A DNA stretch of 13,796 bases from assembly GCA_902727905.1 (NCBI GenBank), contig CACVAR010000371.1:1-13796 (forward strand), read 5' to 3'. This DNA comes from an uncultured Sulfurovum sp. (GTDB lineage: Bacteria; Campylobacterota; Campylobacteria; Campylobacterales; Sulfurovaceae). Both the position numbers and the translations under genes were made by a program. The notes below the pieces were generated by a model that saw only the letters and a program-made list of their open reading frames with translations, ran no database searches and had not been told where the DNA came from. Positions within the stretch are counted from its first letter, which is position 1, and every line of letters begins with the position of its first letter. Positions 1-7,732 of this stretch are shown one piece after another.

Positions 1-2
1 TT

Positions 3-320
3 TTTGCGTTAATGTCTCTAACCACATCGGTAGCATTTCTTTTTGAACATTCAGCTATTGCACTTTTTGCAGCAGCAAGTATTAATTTTATTTCAAGTAT
101 TTTAAAATTGGGTGTTAGAAATGTACTAGCAGCTGAACTTTTAGCTGGTTCATTAGTAGCAGACTTACATCTTTTACCTGCATTTTTCATGTTTCAGTTT
201 GGAAATACAGCTTCACATGAAGGCTTAATTACTGGGCTTGTTGTAGGCGCTATTATTGCAAATGTATATACATTAATAGTATCTATTGTAGAAAGTGCCA
301 AGACCAAGGAAGAGTTTTAG
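3..320 (+). CDS. small integral membrane protein, probably 5'-truncated by the window edge
   Basis: I do not recognise the family. From the ATG at 12 the protein would be 102 residues, but the frame stays open to the left edge and the 11 bases before that ATG contain no purine-rich ribosome binding site, so the true start is probably outside the window. It is strongly hydrophobic, with about three membrane segments (roughly residues 5-25, 38-60 and 70-92 counted from the ATG) and a short charged tail ending KTKEEF, probably cytoplasmic. Gly/Ala-rich helix faces such as AAELLAGSLVAD and GLVVGAIIAN suggest tight helix packing. It is followed by a hairpin terminator, so it is likely the last gene of its unit. 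No function can be assigned. Confidence 0.6.
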   Translation, partial: FALMSLTTSVAFLFEHSAIALFAAASINFISSILKLGVRNVLAAELLAGSLVADLHLLPAFFMFQFGNTASHEGLITGLVVGAIIANVYTLIVSIVESAKTKEEF

Positions 321-340
321 TAAGTTTTTATTCGTTTTTG

Positions 341-370
341 ACTTTGATTTTATTAGAAAATCAAAGTTTT
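341..370 (+). terminator. hairpin terminator after the first membrane protein
   Basis: A perfect 11-bp inverted repeat (341-351 with 357-367, core ACTTTGATTTT) with a 5-base loop lies 20 bases after the stop codon at 318-320. The T at the end of the stem is followed by three more T. The U tract is short and the stem AT-rich, but position and perfection fit a Rho-independent terminator. The rest of 371-599 is AT-rich DNA. TAGAAT at 578-583 could be a -10 box for the next gene, though it would leave only about 10 bases of leader. Confidence 0.6.
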
Positions 371-599
371 AAGAGTCTATGTAAATTTAATCTTTTCTAC
401 AATTTAAAATATAAACATAACTACATCTATTAATCTTCTAAATTTCTTTATTTTACCAATTTGAACTGCTTTGTCTTAATAATTAGATTTTAAATAGTTT
501 TTTTCAAAAATAATTTACATAACATTCCAATTATTAATTTTTTTTTAAAAAAAATATTTAATTAATAATATTTACGATAGAATAAAGAATAAAGGATAA

Positions 600-1451
600 A
601 TGATGCAGATGTTCAGGTATTTATTGATAGGAATTCTAGGAGTTTTTTTAACCTCATGTGGAAGTAGTGAAAATCAAGCTGCAGTTGTAGCTGCAGCTAC
701 AACGACTTTAACAGCTAATGCTGGAGTAGATAAACGAGCAGTAGTAAATGAAAGTGTTACTTTAGTTGGTAGTGCAGAAAAGGCTAATACTACAGCACTT
801 AGTTATGAATGGAAAAAAGATGAAAAAACACTCTCTACAAGTAAAGAGTTTACTTATATACCCACAGAAGCAGGCATACATTTACTCAGTTTTACAGTTC
901 AAGAAAGTGATGGTACTACTAGTACTGACAATATGATTGTTATTGTAACTCAGCAAATAATTGATACTAATATTCCAGATATTTCAAATACAACAATAAC
1001 TTCCTACTTAAATGCAGTAAATAAAGTAAGAACAGCACAACAAGATTGTGGTCTAAAAGGCGTTTTCCCAGCGACCACAACAGTAAGTTGGAATGAAAAA
1101 TTATATAAAGCCTCGTATGAACATATGCAAGATTTAATAGCCAGTAAAACATTCGCACATAGTGGTTCAGGAACAGAATCAGATTGGTCAGGCTATGTTC
1201 TTAATAAGAAAAGTTCTCAAATAGAACGGGTAGAAAGTTATGCTTACAGTTGGGAGCGTCTTGGTGAAAACCTCGCTGGTGGTGCAAGTATTGACAATAT
1301 TGAAAAAGCTGTTGATGCTTGGATTGAAAGTGATAATCACTGTGAAAATTTAATGAATCCACTTTTTACAGAAGTTGGTATAGCTTTAGTAAAGGATGAA
1401 GATGCTTTATATGTAAATTACTGGGGACAAAACTTTGGAACGCCCAAATAA
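600..1451 (+). CDS. secreted lipoprotein with PKD-like and CAP/SCP domains
   Basis: This is an exported lipoprotein. A basic N-terminus and hydrophobic stretch (residues 5-19) lead to the lipobox LTSC with the lipidated Cys20. A low-complexity Ala/Thr linker follows, then a PKD/Ig-like domain (about 38-117, starting NAGVDKRAVVNESVTL, with YEW and TFTV-like strands). The last 150 residues are a CAP/SCP domain: YLNAVNKVR, HSG (H187), GENLAGG (E223), HCENLMNP (H247) and YWGQNFG are its hallmark motifs. Cys150 and Cys248 could form a disulfide. Bacterial CAP proteins are surface or secreted proteins of mostly unknown biochemistry. AGGA at 593-596 is 6 bases from a second ATG at 603 and only 3 from the ATG at 600, so translation may start at 603. 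The gene converges on the TIR operon with a 22-bp gap and no visible terminator. Confidence 0.85.
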   Translation: MMQMFRYLLIGILGVFLTSCGSSENQAAVVAAATTTLTANAGVDKRAVVNESVTLVGSAEKANTTALSYEWKKDEKTLSTSKEFTYIPTEAGIHLLSFTVQESDGTTSTDNMIVIVTQQIIDTNIPDISNTTITSYLNAVNKVRTAQQDCGLKGVFPATTTVSWNEKLYKASYEHMQDLIASKTFAHSGSGTESDWSGYVLNKKSSQIERVESYAYSWERLGENLAGGASIDNIEKAVDAWIESDNHCENLMNPLFTEVGIALVKDEDALYVNYWGQNFGTPK

Positions 1452-1473
1452 AATTATTATGAAGAGGATATAT

Positions 1474-2589
1474 TTATGGCAGTTCTCCAGCCACAGCAGC
1501 CTTAAAAATAGAGATATCATCATTAAAGTTTGTTAGAGTAGATAACATAGTATAATGTAGTCTCTCAAGTATTCCTATATCATTATTCCCATGTTTTTCG
1601 AGTCGTTCTTTATAGCTCTCAAGAACTTGCTGAATAGCTTTCTCATTAAAACTTGATAAGTTTACACATAAAAAGTTAGGATTATTATCTGTATTAAAGA
1701 AACTTTTTGTTGTTGTAATTAAGAATGGACCAACCTTCTTGAAAATAGGAGATTTAAATTCATCTCTTTTAGTAATATCAGCTAAAAGTTCTTTTGCTAA
1801 AGCATAATTGTATGTTTCTACAGTGATTTTATTTTTATTATACAAAGGTTTTTTCATAAGTAAAAACTGATTTGTATCAGTTACAAAGCTAAAACCATCA
1901 TTCTTACTTATAGTAAGTTCTTGAATTAGCTCTAGTACTTTTTTATATCGTTGATATTTTTTACTTTTTTTACTTTGTTCTAGGATATTTCTAGGAAAAA
2001 TTACAAAAGTAAGAAGACCATTATAATCTTGAATTTTATCAAGTGAATCTATAAAAGAGTAGTTATGTTTTTTAACTTCATATGCTGTTGATGATGAGGA
2101 TAAGTTTTTTAGTGAAGCTTTAAAAATTTTATCATTTCCCGTTACTTGTGTTGGATTAGAAGTTTCTCCAGTATCTTTTCCTATGTTTAATGTTTGAGCA
2201 AGGTTTGGAAAAAGTTTTTGGATTTCTTCTTCTGTCAAGTTTTTGTCTAAATCTATTAGCTTTTTAGCCATTATAGAAGTTGTTGCACCTAGAGTTTTAC
2301 CTACTGTTTTGCTAATGCCTAATTTTTCTGCAAGAAAATAACCAGCAATTGCACCAATCATTACATGGGAAGGAACTTCACTTGGAATAGTACTATATTT
2401 TTTAGTTGAGTTTTGATCTGAATTTAAAAGTTTTTTATTATCATCAATTTTTAGAGTTTTATTAACAATTTCTTTGCTTATAGATTCTATTAAGTTATTA
2501 TTTTTTTGAAAACTTTGTTTTAAATTGCTTACGCTAGTTGAACAAGCAGTAATAAAAAAATAAGTTATCATAAAAAAGAATATTCTCAT
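1474..2589 (-). CDS. unrecognised lipoprotein paired with a TIR protein
   Basis: A 371-residue protein with a lipoprotein signal: hydrophobic residues 3-14, lipobox ITAC and Cys16. The mature part starts with a polar, Lys/Asn-rich region (17-70). A Gly/Ala-rich amphipathic or membrane-touching stretch follows (about 75-107, VMIGAIAGYFLAEKLG), then an acidic helix containing LTEEEIQKLFPNL, and a longer alpha/beta region (155-371) with hydrophobic strands GLLTFVIFPR and GPFLITTTKS. I do not recognise the family. Its ATG overlaps the TGA of the TIR gene (ATGA, 2586-2589) and only a weak AAGAG lies upstream, so it is probably translated by coupling to the TIR gene. The two products would be made together, one lipid-anchored outside the inner membrane and the other with a cytosolic TIR domain. 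Function unknown. Confidence 0.75.
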   Translation of the reverse strand: MRIFFFMITYFFITACSTSVSNLKQSFQKNNNLIESISKEIVNKTLKIDDNKKLLNSDQNSTKKYSTIPSEVPSHVMIGAIAGYFLAEKLGISKTVGKTLGATTSIMAKKLIDLDKNLTEEEIQKLFPNLAQTLNIGKDTGETSNPTQVTGNDKIFKASLKNLSSSSTAYEVKKHNYSFIDSLDKIQDYNGLLTFVIFPRNILEQSKKSKKYQRYKKVLELIQELTISKNDGFSFVTDTNQFLLMKKPLYNKNKITVETYNYALAKELLADITKRDEFKSPIFKKVGPFLITTTKSFFNTDNNPNFLCVNLSSFNEKAIQQVLESYKERLEKHGNNDIGILERLHYTMLSTLTNFNDDISIFKAAVAGELP

Positions 2590-3269
2590 TTAAATTTCTC
2601 TTTGATTAAGATATAAACTTTTAAGATAATAAGAGAAATAACGATATAAGCATAGATGACACTATCAAGTTCCAAATAAGGGTATTGTAGTTTTGAAAAA
2701 ATGCTTAAGCTGAATAGTATTAAGCTAAACGGGATAATACGTGATGATATTGTATCTATACTATTTTGGATTGGGATACTTCTATCACTATTTCTTTTTA
2801 AAAGTATTGGCTGTTTCTTTAATTTTATTGCTCTTAAATGCTGAGAAATATATTGATATAGTTTATCTCTATTATTGGGGCTAAAAGATGAGACTTCTTT
2901 TATATCATCTGGTAAATCTTTTATGGTCATTGGGGTAATAAGATAACTATAAATCGCACGAGTATTATCTATAGATCTTAGTGCCAAAAAAGAAGTTCTT
3001 TCTAATTGAAGCCATTTACTTTGCATATATGTTTTTTGGCTTCCAACTGCTATGAATATTTTTGATACTTGAATAGCATGTTCAATTTCATTACGCCATT
3101 GGTCTGTTCCATGCTGGATAAATGTTTCAGCTGAAAAAAAAACCGTTAGTTTTTTTTTGATTAAATAAGTGTAAAGTTCATATGCAACTTTTTTATCTTC
3201 TGTGTCATTTCCTTTATCATCAGAATCCTTAAAAGATATAAACACATCATAATAGCTTTCTACTTGCAT
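2586..3269 (-). CDS. TIR-domain protein with two C-terminal membrane helices
   Basis: Residues 5-130 form a TIR domain: YDVFISFKDSD (7-17, strand A and AA loop), FFSAETFIQHG (44-54, BB-loop region), EIEHAIQVSKIFIAVGS (61-77) and SKWLQLE (84-90). The last aligns with the plant TIR motif SxWCLxEL, making E90 the candidate catalytic glutamate of an NAD-consuming TIR and W86/S84 the usual companions. A basic linker (about 148-177) leads to two hydrophobic helices (about 178-195 and 203-222) and the tail KEKFK, which would hold the TIR domain on the cytoplasmic face. AGGAAGGGAAGAG precedes the ATG. The gene lies 82 bp downstream of dnaE on the same strand and overlaps the following lipoprotein gene. 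Bacterial TIR proteins are often NADases in anti-phage defence. That role here is inference, and no Thoeris, CBASS or Pycsar partner is visible. Confidence 0.85.
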   Translation of the reverse strand: MQVESYYDVFISFKDSDDKGNDTEDKKVAYELYTYLIKKKLTVFFSAETFIQHGTDQWRNEIEHAIQVSKIFIAVGSQKTYMQSKWLQLERTSFLALRSIDNTRAIYSYLITPMTIKDLPDDIKEVSSFSPNNRDKLYQYISQHLRAIKLKKQPILLKRNSDRSIPIQNSIDTISSRIIPFSLILFSLSIFSKLQYPYLELDSVIYAYIVISLIILKVYILIKEKFK

Positions 3270-3351
3270 ATACTCTTCCCTTCCTTAATTTTAGAGTTAA
3301 TAACTATATCATAATATTTCTTGGATTGTTAAATTGAAATGAATGGATATT

Positions 3352-6300
3352 TTACCCATTAACCACTAATTTCTCTTCTTCATAAACCCCAAGTTCCTTT
3401 GCTTCTAGTAATATAGAACGACTCACTTTCATCTTAGACTCTATCATGACATTAGAAAGTTTTGATTTTATTTCTAGTTGAAGGGGATGTCTTCCTGGAT
3501 ATTTTTGAGCCAAACAGTAAAGCTCTTCTATCATCTTTGCATCAGGTAGTAGGCTCATGGCTAAGACTACTGGTTCAGATGGTGGTTCTGGGGTATGTTT
3601 CTGCTCTTTAACTACTTTTACTTTAGATTTTTTGGCATCTTTCAATGATGAAATATTTAAAATATTCATACGCGTAAAGTCACCATCTTTAGTTATTTTG
3701 ACTTTAAAAGCAATGGGTTTATTTAAGTCAAAGTCTTCATCGAGTTCAACCAAACGATTTTCAAACAGCATTAACTCAATGTTTCCATGTAGATCCATAA
3801 TGTTCGCTATACCAAACTTATTTCCTTTTTTAGAAATACGCGTATTTATCTCTTCAATTTTACCAATGAAAAGTGCCTGTGAACCATCGGCTAAATCATC
3901 TATCTCTGAACTCAATGTATATTTTATATCATCTAACTGTTCACGATATTTGTCAAGTGGGTGACCAGAAACATAGAAACCTAGCGACTCTTTTTCAAGA
4001 GCAAGAATTTCAAGTAGTTCATACTCTGGCATATCTTTTATATCTACAGAAACAGAAGTCATCTCTTCGGCATCACCAAAGAGTGAACCCACAGCTTGCT
4101 TTTTAGCTAACATTGCTTTTCCAGCAGCTTCGGTAATGGCTTCTACTTGGCTAATTAAAGCACAACGTGAATGACCAAAGTCATCAAATGCTCCTGATTT
4201 AGCTAAGGATTCGATAACGCGTTTGTTTACTTTTGAAGCATCAATTCGAGAGACAAAGTCGTTCATGTCTTTAAACTCTCCCCCTTCATCACGCGTAGCA
4301 ATAATGGAATTAATCGCCACATCACCAGCACCTTTAATGGCTCCCATACCAAAGAAGACAATTTTTTTACCGTCTATTTCATCAGCTTGGAACACAAGTA
4401 GAGAACGGTTAATGTTCGGTGGACGAAGCTCAATATTAAGGCTTTTTAGTTCATCTACGTATTTAATAACTTTGTCGGTATTATTTTTTTCCAGCGTTAA
4501 AATCGCAGCCATAAACTCAGTAGGGTAGTAATTTTTTAAGAAGGAAGTATAGAAAGTAATAAGTGCATAAGCAGCTGAGTGGGATTTGTTAAAACCATAA
4601 CCAGCAAACTTTACAATGAGGTCGAAAAGCTCTCTGGCGACTTTCATGTCAAAGCCTTTTTTACCAGCTCCTATGGCAAACTCTTCTTTCAGTCTGTCCA
4701 TCTCTTCTTTAATCTTTTTACCCATCGCACGACGCACCAAGTCAGCCCCACCAAGGCTAAAGCCACCAATGGTTTGTACAATCTGCATAACTTGCTCTTG
4801 ATATACAATAACCCCATAAGTAGGCTTTAAAATGGGTTCAAGTTCTGGGAACATGTAGGTGATTTTTGCTCGTCCATGTTTACGTTCAACGAAGTCGTCG
4901 AGCATCCCAGACTCCATTGGCCCTGGTCGGTAGAGGGCGAGCATCGCAATGATGTCTTCAAAACCATTTGGTTTGAGCTTTTTGGCTAAGTCTTGCATAC
5001 CAGCCGACTCAATTTGGAAGAGTCCTAAGGTATCACCTGTGGAGATGTAGTCATAAACACCTTTGTCATTCACATCTTCTTTAATAAAGTCAATACGTTT
5101 TCCATGACGCTGTTCAACGAGTTTCAGAGCCTCTTCAATAACCGTCAGAGTTTTAAGTCCTAAGAAGTCAAATTTAATTAAATCGACATCTTCAACGTAT
5201 TTACCATTGTATTGGGTTGCTAGGGTGTCTTGACCTGTTGGTTTAAAAAGAGGTGTTTTTTTCCAAAGAGGCTCATTGGAAATAACAACACCAGCAGCAT
5301 GAGTTCCAGCATTTCGGTTCAGTCCTTCAAGGGCTAGGGCGTAGTCCCATGTTCTTTTAGCCAGAGGATTTGTCGCACATAGCTCAGCGATTTTTGGCTC
5401 TTTGGCATAAGAGTTAGTTAGGTTAATTCCCAATTCATCAGGAATCAGTTTTGCCATGGCATCAGCTTGAGAATAAGGCATGTCAAGAACACGGGCAACA
5501 TCACGGATAACCCCTTTGGCTTGTAGCTTACCAAAAGTAATAATCTGGGCAACGTTCACACGACCATATTTTTCAATTACGTAGTCCAAAATCTCTTGAC
5601 GACGTGCTTGACAGAAATCCATGTCGATATCTGGCATGGAAACACGTTCAGGGTTCAAGAAACGCTCAAAGAGTAGACCGTAAGGAATGGGGTCAATATC
5701 GGTAATCTCTAAGGAGTAAGCAACGAGTGAACCAGCAGCCGAACCACGACCTGGTCCTACAGGAATGTCCATCTTTTTCGCTTGAATAACAAACTCCCAA
5801 ACAATGAGCATGTATCCTGGGAATTTCATGTTGTTAATGATGTCCATTTCAACTTGTAGTCGGTCACGGTACTCTTGGTGACGTTCCTCAGGGACAATTT
5901 CCAAACGCTTCTTTAAACCTTCTCTACAGAGATGATTAAAAATAACAATGTCATTTTCCAGTGAGTACTCTGCTTCTTCAGGAAGGGTTACGCCTTCTTC
6001 TTTGGCTGTTTGTTTGGCAAACTTGAAGTTTGGAGGGGTAGGGTTTCCCAATTTTATTTCTAGGTTACATTTGTCGGCTATCTCTTGGGTATTGGCAATG
6101 GCTTCTGGCATGTCAGCAAACAGTTCAGCCATTTGGTCAGGTGACTTGACATAAAACTCATGTACGGAGTGACGCATACGGTTAGGATCATCGTAGAGTT
6201 TGTTCATCGCGATACACATAAACGCCTCATGAGCATCAGCATCTTCTTGTAAAGTGTAGTGGGTGTCATTGGTCGCAATGATTTTTACCCCTGTCTCTTT

Positions 6301-6936
6301 AGAAATTTTCATGATGTCTTTGTCAATGTTAAACTGATGGTCAATCCCATGACGCATCAGTTCCATGTAGTAGTCATCCCCAAACACTTCTTTGTAACGG
6401 AGGGCTACTTTTTTTGCTTCGTCGTAACCTAAAGCCCCATTTTTAACATTACGCTCAGAGAGGTTCAAGTGCCAGTTCACTTCACCTTGCAGACAAGCAG
6501 AAGAACAAATAAGCCCTTCTGAATGCTCTTTTAACATCGACCAGTTAATACGTGGGTAGTAGTAAAAACCATGCATGTAAGCTTGTGAACTTAGGTACAT
6601 TAGGTTTTTGTACCCCACATCATTCTTAGCATAAAGACAGAGGTGAAAACGTTTACGGGTCGATTTATCACCTATCTCATCTTCATTATGAATGTAGGCT
6701 TCCATTCCAATGATGGGTTTGATGCCATTTTTTTTCATGGTGTTATAAAACGTAATGGTTCCAAACATGTTTCCATGGTCAGTCATGGCAACAGAGTCCA
6801 TGCCGAGTTCTTTGATTTTTTTGGCGAGAACGTCTATTTTATTCGCTCCATCAAGCATGGAGTATTCGGTATGTAGGTGGAGGTGAGTGAATTTTGTTTT
6901 ACTTAAAGTTGGTAAATCTTCTGGTTCTTGTGACAT
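3352..6936 (-). CDS. dnaE: DNA polymerase III alpha subunit
   Basis: The 1194-residue replicative polymerase, full length for the DnaE1 class. It begins with a PHP domain (HLHLHTEYS at 18-26, TDHGN at 52-56, ATNDTHYT at 221-228). The polymerase active site follows: GPGRGSAAGS, PDIDMDF at 435-441 (catalytic D436 and D438) and KFDFLGLKTLT with D590, equivalent to E. coli D401, D403 and D555. Next come the fingers (GVIVYQEQVM), the helix-hairpin-helix region, an OB fold (QALFIGKIEEINTRISKKGNKFG) and a C-terminal tau-binding tail. AAGG at 6944-6947 is 7 bases before the ATG. Its upstream neighbour, a PIN toxin gene, stops 11 bases away, so the two are probably co-transcribed at least in part. Base composition is less AT-rich than in the flanking genes, as expected of a core gene among accessory ones. 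Confidence 0.98.
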   Translation of the reverse strand: MSQEPEDLPTLSKTKFTHLHLHTEYSMLDGANKIDVLAKKIKELGMDSVAMTDHGNMFGTITFYNTMKKNGIKPIIGMEAYIHNEDEIGDKSTRKRFHLCLYAKNDVGYKNLMYLSSQAYMHGFYYYPRINWSMLKEHSEGLICSSACLQGEVNWHLNLSERNVKNGALGYDEAKKVALRYKEVFGDDYYMELMRHGIDHQFNIDKDIMKISKETGVKIIATNDTHYTLQEDADAHEAFMCIAMNKLYDDPNRMRHSVHEFYVKSPDQMAELFADMPEAIANTQEIADKCNLEIKLGNPTPPNFKFAKQTAKEEGVTLPEEAEYSLENDIVIFNHLCREGLKKRLEIVPEERHQEYRDRLQVEMDIINNMKFPGYMLIVWEFVIQAKKMDIPVGPGRGSAAGSLVAYSLEITDIDPIPYGLLFERFLNPERVSMPDIDMDFCQARRQEILDYVIEKYGRVNVAQIITFGKLQAKGVIRDVARVLDMPYSQADAMAKLIPDELGINLTNSYAKEPKIAELCATNPLAKRTWDYALALEGLNRNAGTHAAGVVISNEPLWKKTPLFKPTGQDTLATQYNGKYVEDVDLIKFDFLGLKTLTVIEEALKLVEQRHGKRIDFIKEDVNDKGVYDYISTGDTLGLFQIESAGMQDLAKKLKPNGFEDIIAMLALYRPGPMESGMLDDFVERKHGRAKITYMFPELEPILKPTYGVIVYQEQVMQIVQTIGGFSLGGADLVRRAMGKKIKEEMDRLKEEFAIGAGKKGFDMKVARELFDLIVKFAGYGFNKSHSAAYALITFYTSFLKNYYPTEFMAAILTLEKNNTDKVIKYVDELKSLNIELRPPNINRSLLVFQADEIDGKKIVFFGMGAIKGAGDVAINSIIATRDEGGEFKDMNDFVSRIDASKVNKRVIESLAKSGAFDDFGHSRCALISQVEAITEAAGKAMLAKKQAVGSLFGDAEEMTSVSVDIKDMPEYELLEILALEKESLGFYVSGHPLDKYREQLDDIKYTLSSEIDDLADGSQALFIGKIEEINTRISKKGNKFGIANIMDLHGNIELMLFENRLVELDEDFDLNKPIAFKVKITKDGDFTRMNILNISSLKDAKKSKVKVVKEQKHTPEPPSEPVVLAMSLLPDAKMIEELYCLAQKYPGRHPLQLEIKSKLSNVMIESKMKVSRSILLEAKELGVYEEEKLVVNG

Positions 6937-6947
6937 GGGTTTGCCTT

Positions 6948-7331
6948 TTAGTGTGTAACTGAGAAGAATTTAGTTTTTAAATTTTCTACAGAGTGTAATT
7001 GTTGATCGTTGGTGTATAAAGTCATATTCTTATGTAATGCTGTCGCAACTATAATGGCATCAGGAAGTTTTATCTTTCTCTGTTTTTTTAATTTTATGAC
7101 TTGGTCAGCTATATTTTTTGTTATATCAATGATTTCAAAAAAGGACAAAAGTTTATGAATGAAATTCTCTTCTTCTTTCGAGGTGAAATTATAAGATAAA
7201 ATTTCCATATAACTTATAATGGAGATAAAGTATTTACAGTTATCTTCAAATACTTCATCAATAGAAAGTTTCTTTTGGGAAAGGTATATAAGAATATTAC
7301 TGTCTAATAAAACGTTGTTACTCCCACTCAT
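6948..7331 (-). CDS. PIN-domain ribonuclease toxin (VapC-like)
   Basis: A complete PIN domain of about 127 residues. Counting from the GTG at 7334, the four acidic metal ligands are D11 (VLLDSNILIYL), E44 (SYMEIL), D92 (LPDAIIVATAL) and D110 (TNDQQL), the standard VapC set, so it is expected to be an active Mg-dependent ribonuclease that cuts RNA when free of antitoxin. The ATG at 7331 is preferred over the GTG at 7334. Neither has a clear ribosome binding site, and the gene overlaps the antitoxin gene by 14 bases, so translation is probably coupled to it. The target RNA cannot be predicted. The gene ends 11 bases before dnaE, which is unusual for a toxin gene. Confidence 0.88.
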   Translation of the reverse strand: MSGSNNVLLDSNILIYLSQKKLSIDEVFEDNCKYFISIISYMEILSYNFTSKEEENFIHKLLSFFEIIDITKNIADQVIKLKKQRKIKLPDAIIVATALHKNMTLYTNDQQLHSVENLKTKFFSVTH

Positions 7332-7554
7332 CACGCATACTTTTTTGCCATGAAACAGGATTATCTATCTCTTTAAATGCTGTAATGTCTGAGTTCGTAA
7401 AGAGTTCTTTCATTTGATTCTTAATCGAGTCGTTAGGTATCTCTTCTACATTATTTTCATGTGATATATTGATGAGGTTCTTAGGTAAACTTTGCAAAAA
7501 AAAGATGATATGTTCATAGATACTATTTGAAACTTCTATTTTAATAGTTTGCAT
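7318..7554 (-). CDS. antitoxin partner of the PIN toxin
   Basis: A 78-residue acidic protein placed just before and overlapping the PIN toxin gene, as expected of the antitoxin. The N-terminus (MQTIKIEVSNSIYEHIIFFLQSL) reads as a beta strand plus helix of a DNA-binding or dimerising domain. The acidic, Trp-containing tail (WQKSMRDEWE) is typical of the disordered segment that wraps the toxin. The family is not clear: it resembles small Campylobacterota antitoxins starting MQ-x-I-K-I-E-V rather than classical VapB. The ATG at 7554 has AGGAG 6 bases upstream. An upstream in-frame TTG at 7581 would place that ribosome binding site inside the coding region and is not the start. Confidence 0.75.
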   Translation of the reverse strand: MQTIKIEVSNSIYEHIIFFLQSLPKNLINISHENNVEEIPNDSIKNQMKELFTNSDITAFKEIDNPVSWQKSMRDEWE

Positions 7555-7564
7555 GGTTACTCCT

Positions 7565-7590
7565 ATAGTTATTTGTTTCAATATAACATA
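7565..7590 (-). promoter_or_regulatory. possible promoter and operator of the toxin-antitoxin pair
   Basis: Reading leftwards, TATATT (7585-7580) is a fair -10 box about 26 bases before the antitoxin ATG. No clear -35 box is seen. An inverted repeat GTTAT-N10-ATAAC (7568-7572 and 7583-7587) covers the -10 box and the expected start of transcription, where an autoregulating antitoxin would bind. The arms are only 5 bp in AT-rich DNA, so this is tentative. Confidence 0.3.
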
Positions 7591-7694
7591 TCTATTTTTA
7601 GGAGTGGGTAAAAAAAGAAAAGAAAATTTGATACCTATTCAACACAAAAAATATTACTTACTCAGAATAAAACATGCTTAAAATAATATTGATG

Positions 7695-7700
7695 TATAAT
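7695..7700 (+). promoter_or_regulatory. -10 box of the asparaginase/racemase unit
   Basis: A perfect TATAAT lies 32 bases before the ATG at 7733, giving an expected leader of about 26 bases that ends with AGGA (7723-7726) at 6-base spacing. No convincing -35 hexamer is seen 17 bases upstream, which is common in Campylobacterota, where the -35 region is poorly conserved. Confidence 0.5.
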
Positions 7701-7732
7701 CTTTCAAGATTTAAATTAAAAAAGGACTTGGG

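Noticed and set aside
530..569. Perfect 10-bp inverted repeat ATTATTAATT / AATTAATAAT upstream of the CAP lipoprotein gene
   Set aside because: Made only of A and T in very AT-rich DNA, with 20 bases between the arms. A match like this is fairly likely by chance, so it is not called an operator or terminator.
2586..3269. TIR gene as part of Thoeris, CBASS or Pycsar
   Set aside because: No ThsA-like NADase, cyclase or SAVED/STING-type partner lies beside it. The only partner is a lipoprotein.
3557..6876. Several plus-strand frames of 60-135 residues opposite dnaE
   Set aside because: They are antisense shadows of a well-supported dnaE, with no start signals or recognisable motifs.
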